A stretch of DNA of 8,119 bases from Ignavibacteriaceae bacterium (GTDB taxonomy: Bacteria; Bacteroidota; Ignavibacteria; Ignavibacteriales; Ignavibacteriaceae). Location: the NCBI GenBank assembly GCA_031292465.1, contig JARLHB010000526.1, positions 1 to 8,119 of the forward strand. The letters are read 5' to 3'. The notes beneath the pieces were generated by a model. The model did not search any database, had not been told where the DNA came from, and was given only the letters and a program-made list of their open reading frames with translations. Shown here piece after piece: positions 5,658 through 8,119 of this stretch. Made by a program: the position numbers and the translations under genes. Position 1 is the stretch's first letter. Each line of letters opens with the position of its first letter.

Positions 5658-8069
5658 TTATTGCGGATTAGGGCCTTCTGTTACCTGGACAAAATCCATA
5701 GGGCGGACCCATTTGTTAAAAGCATTCTTAATATCTTCAGCACTCAACTGAAGATATTTTTTTGCAGCTATTGTCGGCTCATTTAAAGGCAGTCCATTAA
5801 CAGAACGGGACATCAATCCTCTTGCAATACTACTTAAACTGGATTCAGAAAGAGGAAGTTCGCGCATAAGCATAGCCTTAGCCTGCTCAAGTTCATGCTG
5901 CGTTACAAGGGTGGTCTGCATCTGCTGTAAATCCCTGGCAACTATAGACCTTGCTTTTGAAACATTCTGAGGGTCGCATCCGTATTCAACTTCATAAGTA
6001 GAACGCGTTTTACCAATATTGAATGAAGAGGATACATAATATACAAGTCCGGCATTTTCACGAAGGTCTTTATAAAACCTTGTAGCATAAAAAGCGCCGC
6101 CTAAGACATGGTTGCCCAATTGAAGAGAATAAAAATCGGGATTATCACGCGTTAGCTGAAGTGTTTCTCCCAGAATAACTTTATCCTGCACCCGGCTTTC
6201 ATCAGGCACTGCAGATATTGAAGGCTTATTTAAAGGAACTGCCGGCAATTCGGTTAAAGGTTTAGGGCCTTCTGTCTTCCAATTGCCTAAATATTTTCCT
6301 ACAATTTCTTTTGCTTTTTCAGGTATAATATTCCCGATAACAACGATTGTGGTTTGATCGGGACGATAAACTTTTGAGTAATAATCTTTAACATCATTTA
6401 TAGTAAGAGAATCAACCGATTCAGGAGTAGTTTCGCGCTGTACAGGATCATCTATTGGATATAAACCTGTGCTTAACGCTTTGGAAGTTAAATAATCAGG
6501 GCTCTTTAGCTCCCCGTTTACCGCAGCAGCGGTTTGCATTCTTACAACTTTGAAAGCGCGCTCAGGCAGTGCAGGGTTTAACTCATTATCAGCTAAAAGC
6601 TTAACGCCGTCTTCAAATTTATCTGCAAGTGTGCTTAAAGAAAAATCCGTTCCTGCAGACGCTTCCGCGCCGATATCATCAAGCGCTTTTTGATAAGCTA
6701 CACGGTCAAGAGTTTTCGATCCATAAGAGAACAACTGATCCAGGACGCTTGCAACCCCTTCTTTACCTTTAGGCGTTTGTAAGTCGGAATTGTTTTTTAT
6801 CTTTCCGTATAAACTGATTGTATTGCTTACTGTTTCAGGCTGAACAATAAGTTTCAGGCCATTCGGGAATTCCGTTACTACGGGATTAACTACTGACGCA
6901 GGCACAGATAATCTGCCTAATGCTTTTGCTGCCCAGTCCGGAAGTGCAACTTCTTTAGGATTCTTTGGTGCAAATGATTCCTTACCTCCGAAAGAATTTT
7001 TCGAGATTGGCTTTCCGGAAGACTGCGGCGTTAGAACAGTATATATAGCATGTTCGAAATTTAAATATTTAGCTGCTACCCTGTTAACATCGTCAACTGT
7101 TACTTTTTGCAATTCGGTAAGGTCTTCATCGGGCGACTGCTTCCCTTCCGCTGCTACTGCTTCTGACCAGATTGACGCGAGCCCTGAAACAGAATTTTTC
7201 TGGAATTCAAAACTCGACAGTTCATGCCTTTTCTCGGCTTCAACTAAATCAGCAGATAACCCGTTTTTAACTTCATCATTTAAAATTAACTGAACTTCAT
7301 TTATTAAGGATTTAGAATCTGCATCTTTGGGAAATACAGCAAGCGCAAAGCCCAATCCTGATTTAGGAAGATTTGCATACTGGAATCCGGCATAGAGCGC
7401 TTTGCCTTCGGGAACTAATTTAGAATAAAGATTACCGCGCTGATTACTAAGAACATCAGATAAAATTTGTGAAGCTGCATAATCAGGGCTGTCATTGCCC
7501 GGCATCCGGAATGATATAATAGCCAGTCCGTACGGAAGATCTGTAGTTAGATTTAAAGTATCCGGTTTTACCGGTTCTAAATTTATTTCTGCCCTCTGCG
7601 GTAATGTCCTGGAAGGGATGGGTTCAAATAATGTTTTCACTTCGTCCAAAACTTTTTGCGGCTGAAGGTCTCCGACTACAACAAGTATTGCATTATTCGG
7701 AGCGTACCATGTATCATGAAATTCTTTCAGCATCGGCCCGGTAGTTTTATCAAACGAAGGGCGCGTACCAAGTGCATCATGAGAGTACGGAGTTCCTTTA
7801 AACATAGCTTCAAGAAGTTTGGAATAAAAAATATACTGCGGGTTTGATAAATCCTGCGCAACTTCCTGTTCAATTGCACCGCGTTCGTTTTCCCAAAGCG
7901 AATCAGTTGAAAGAAGGCTTTTCATTCGTAAGGCTTCAATATGAAGAGCTACATCAATATCTTCAGAAGGTACGGTAAAGAAGTACTGCGTTAACGACTG
8001 CCGTGTATCTGCATTGAAATCGCCGCCCATAGAGGCAGTAATATCCGCAAGCTGGGTCTGATTTTTCAC
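5658..8069 (-). CDS. M16 (insulinase/pitrilysin-like) zinc metallopeptidase, 5'-truncated or disrupted
   Basis: 803 residues of a two-half M16 peptidase, probably periplasmic. The first half retains SMGGDFNADTRQSLTQYFF (13-31), the ERGAIEQE helix (62-69, conserved Glu including the likely third zinc ligand), WYAPNNAILVVVGDL (121-135), FQKNSVSGLASIWSEAV (289-305) and the inter-half linker (about 345-395). The second half has GVASVLDQLFSYGSKT (438-453), which occupies the HxxEH position but lacks its residues, as in the inactive half of the family. It also carries the substrate-binding pair TRFYKDLRENAGLVYY (663-678; R670, Y677). Missing are the signal peptide, the first strand and the catalytic HxxEH, roughly 100 or more residues. 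The GTG at 8069 is only the first possible start after an in-frame TAG (8073-8075). It has no well-spaced ribosome site and is unlikely to be the true start. Fold confidence is high; whether the gene is intact is unclear. Confidence 0.85.
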   Translation of the reverse strand: MKNQTQLADITASMGGDFNADTRQSLTQYFFTVPSEDIDVALHIEALRMKSLLSTDSLWENERGAIEQEVAQDLSNPQYIFYSKLLEAMFKGTPYSHDALGTRPSFDKTTGPMLKEFHDTWYAPNNAILVVVGDLQPQKVLDEVKTLFEPIPSRTLPQRAEINLEPVKPDTLNLTTDLPYGLAIISFRMPGNDSPDYAASQILSDVLSNQRGNLYSKLVPEGKALYAGFQYANLPKSGLGFALAVFPKDADSKSLINEVQLILNDEVKNGLSADLVEAEKRHELSSFEFQKNSVSGLASIWSEAVAAEGKQSPDEDLTELQKVTVDDVNRVAAKYLNFEHAIYTVLTPQSSGKPISKNSFGGKESFAPKNPKEVALPDWAAKALGRLSVPASVVNPVVTEFPNGLKLIVQPETVSNTISLYGKIKNNSDLQTPKGKEGVASVLDQLFSYGSKTLDRVAYQKALDDIGAEASAGTDFSLSTLADKFEDGVKLLADNELNPALPERAFKVVRMQTAAAVNGELKSPDYLTSKALSTGLYPIDDPVQRETTPESVDSLTINDVKDYYSKVYRPDQTTIVVIGNIIPEKAKEIVGKYLGNWKTEGPKPLTELPAVPLNKPSISAVPDESRVQDKVILGETLQLTRDNPDFYSLQLGNHVLGGAFYATRFYKDLRENAGLVYYVSSSFNIGKTRSTYEVEYGCDPQNVSKARSIVARDLQQMQTTLVTQHELEQAKAMLMRELPLSESSLSSIARGLMSRSVNGLPLNEPTIAAKKYLQLSAEDIKNAFNKWVRPMDFVQVTEGPNPQ

Positions 8070-8119
8070 GTCCTATACAATTCCAGCGTGGCTGATTTTC
8101 GGTAAGTGCTGCAATAAGA
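8070..8119 (-). other. Disrupted remnant of the M16 N-terminal (HxxEH) coding region
   Basis: The protease frame runs into TAG at 8073-8075. Further upstream in the same frame lies Ile-Ser-His-Ala (8096-8085), which resembles the start of the family's G-[IL]-[AS]-H-x-L-E-H motif. In another frame, 8086-8069 reads Leu-Glu-Leu-Tyr-Arg-Thr, which resembles the rest of that motif up to the RGT before the ORF. The pieces fall in different frames and total about 9 nt less than expected. This suggests several small indels, from sequencing or assembly error or from gene decay. The alignment is by eye and tentative. Confidence 0.35.

Noticed and set aside
7656..7847. Plus-strand 63-codon open frame opposite the M16 gene
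   Set aside because: It is antisense to a conserved M16 region, with a basic low-information translation and no supporting signals.

Overview
This is an AT-rich window from a Gram-negative, chemotactic bacterium. The outer-membrane beta-barrel C-terminus at the left edge (final residue Phe) and the periplasmic-type M16 protease support a two-membrane cell. Overall style (AT-rich coding, ATP-dependent PEP carboxykinase, M16 protease type) would fit the Bacteroidota/Ignavibacteriota side of the tree, but that placement is an impression and not proven by the sequence.

Layout. On the + strand, positions 3-173 hold the last 56 codons of an outer-membrane beta-barrel protein. After a 27-nt gap comes a complete methyl-accepting chemotaxis protein (201-2294) with a Cache sensor and a chain of HAMP-like units. 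A 200-bp convergent gap (2295-2494) carries a likely + strand terminator and a very good - strand terminator. On the - strand, an aminotransferase gene (4138-5355) and a pckA gene (2495-4141) form a translationally coupled pair with an ATGA stop/start overlap. A 302-bp AT-rich intergenic region (5356-5657) holds the leader of that operon, two small hairpins and a 26-bp perfect inverted repeat. The right end (5658-8069, - strand) is a two-half M16 (insulinase/pitrilysin-like) protease. It lacks its N-terminus and the zinc-binding HxxEH segment: the frame meets a TAG at 8073-8075, and the last 50 bases look like a scrambled version of the missing motif.

How the genes relate. The aminotransferase and PckA make a sensible metabolic unit: if the aminotransferase uses aspartate, it yields oxaloacetate, which PckA converts to phosphoenolpyruvate for gluconeogenesis. 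The chemoreceptor's single-Cache sensor belongs to a fold that often binds small carboxylates, but its ligand is unknown and it is transcribed separately. No mobile element, CRISPR array, tRNA or rRNA was seen, and no clearly new system. The points most worth a second look are the broken 5' end of the M16 gene, the coupled aminotransferase-pckA pair, the poly-HAMP receptor and the two conspicuous intergenic palindromes.
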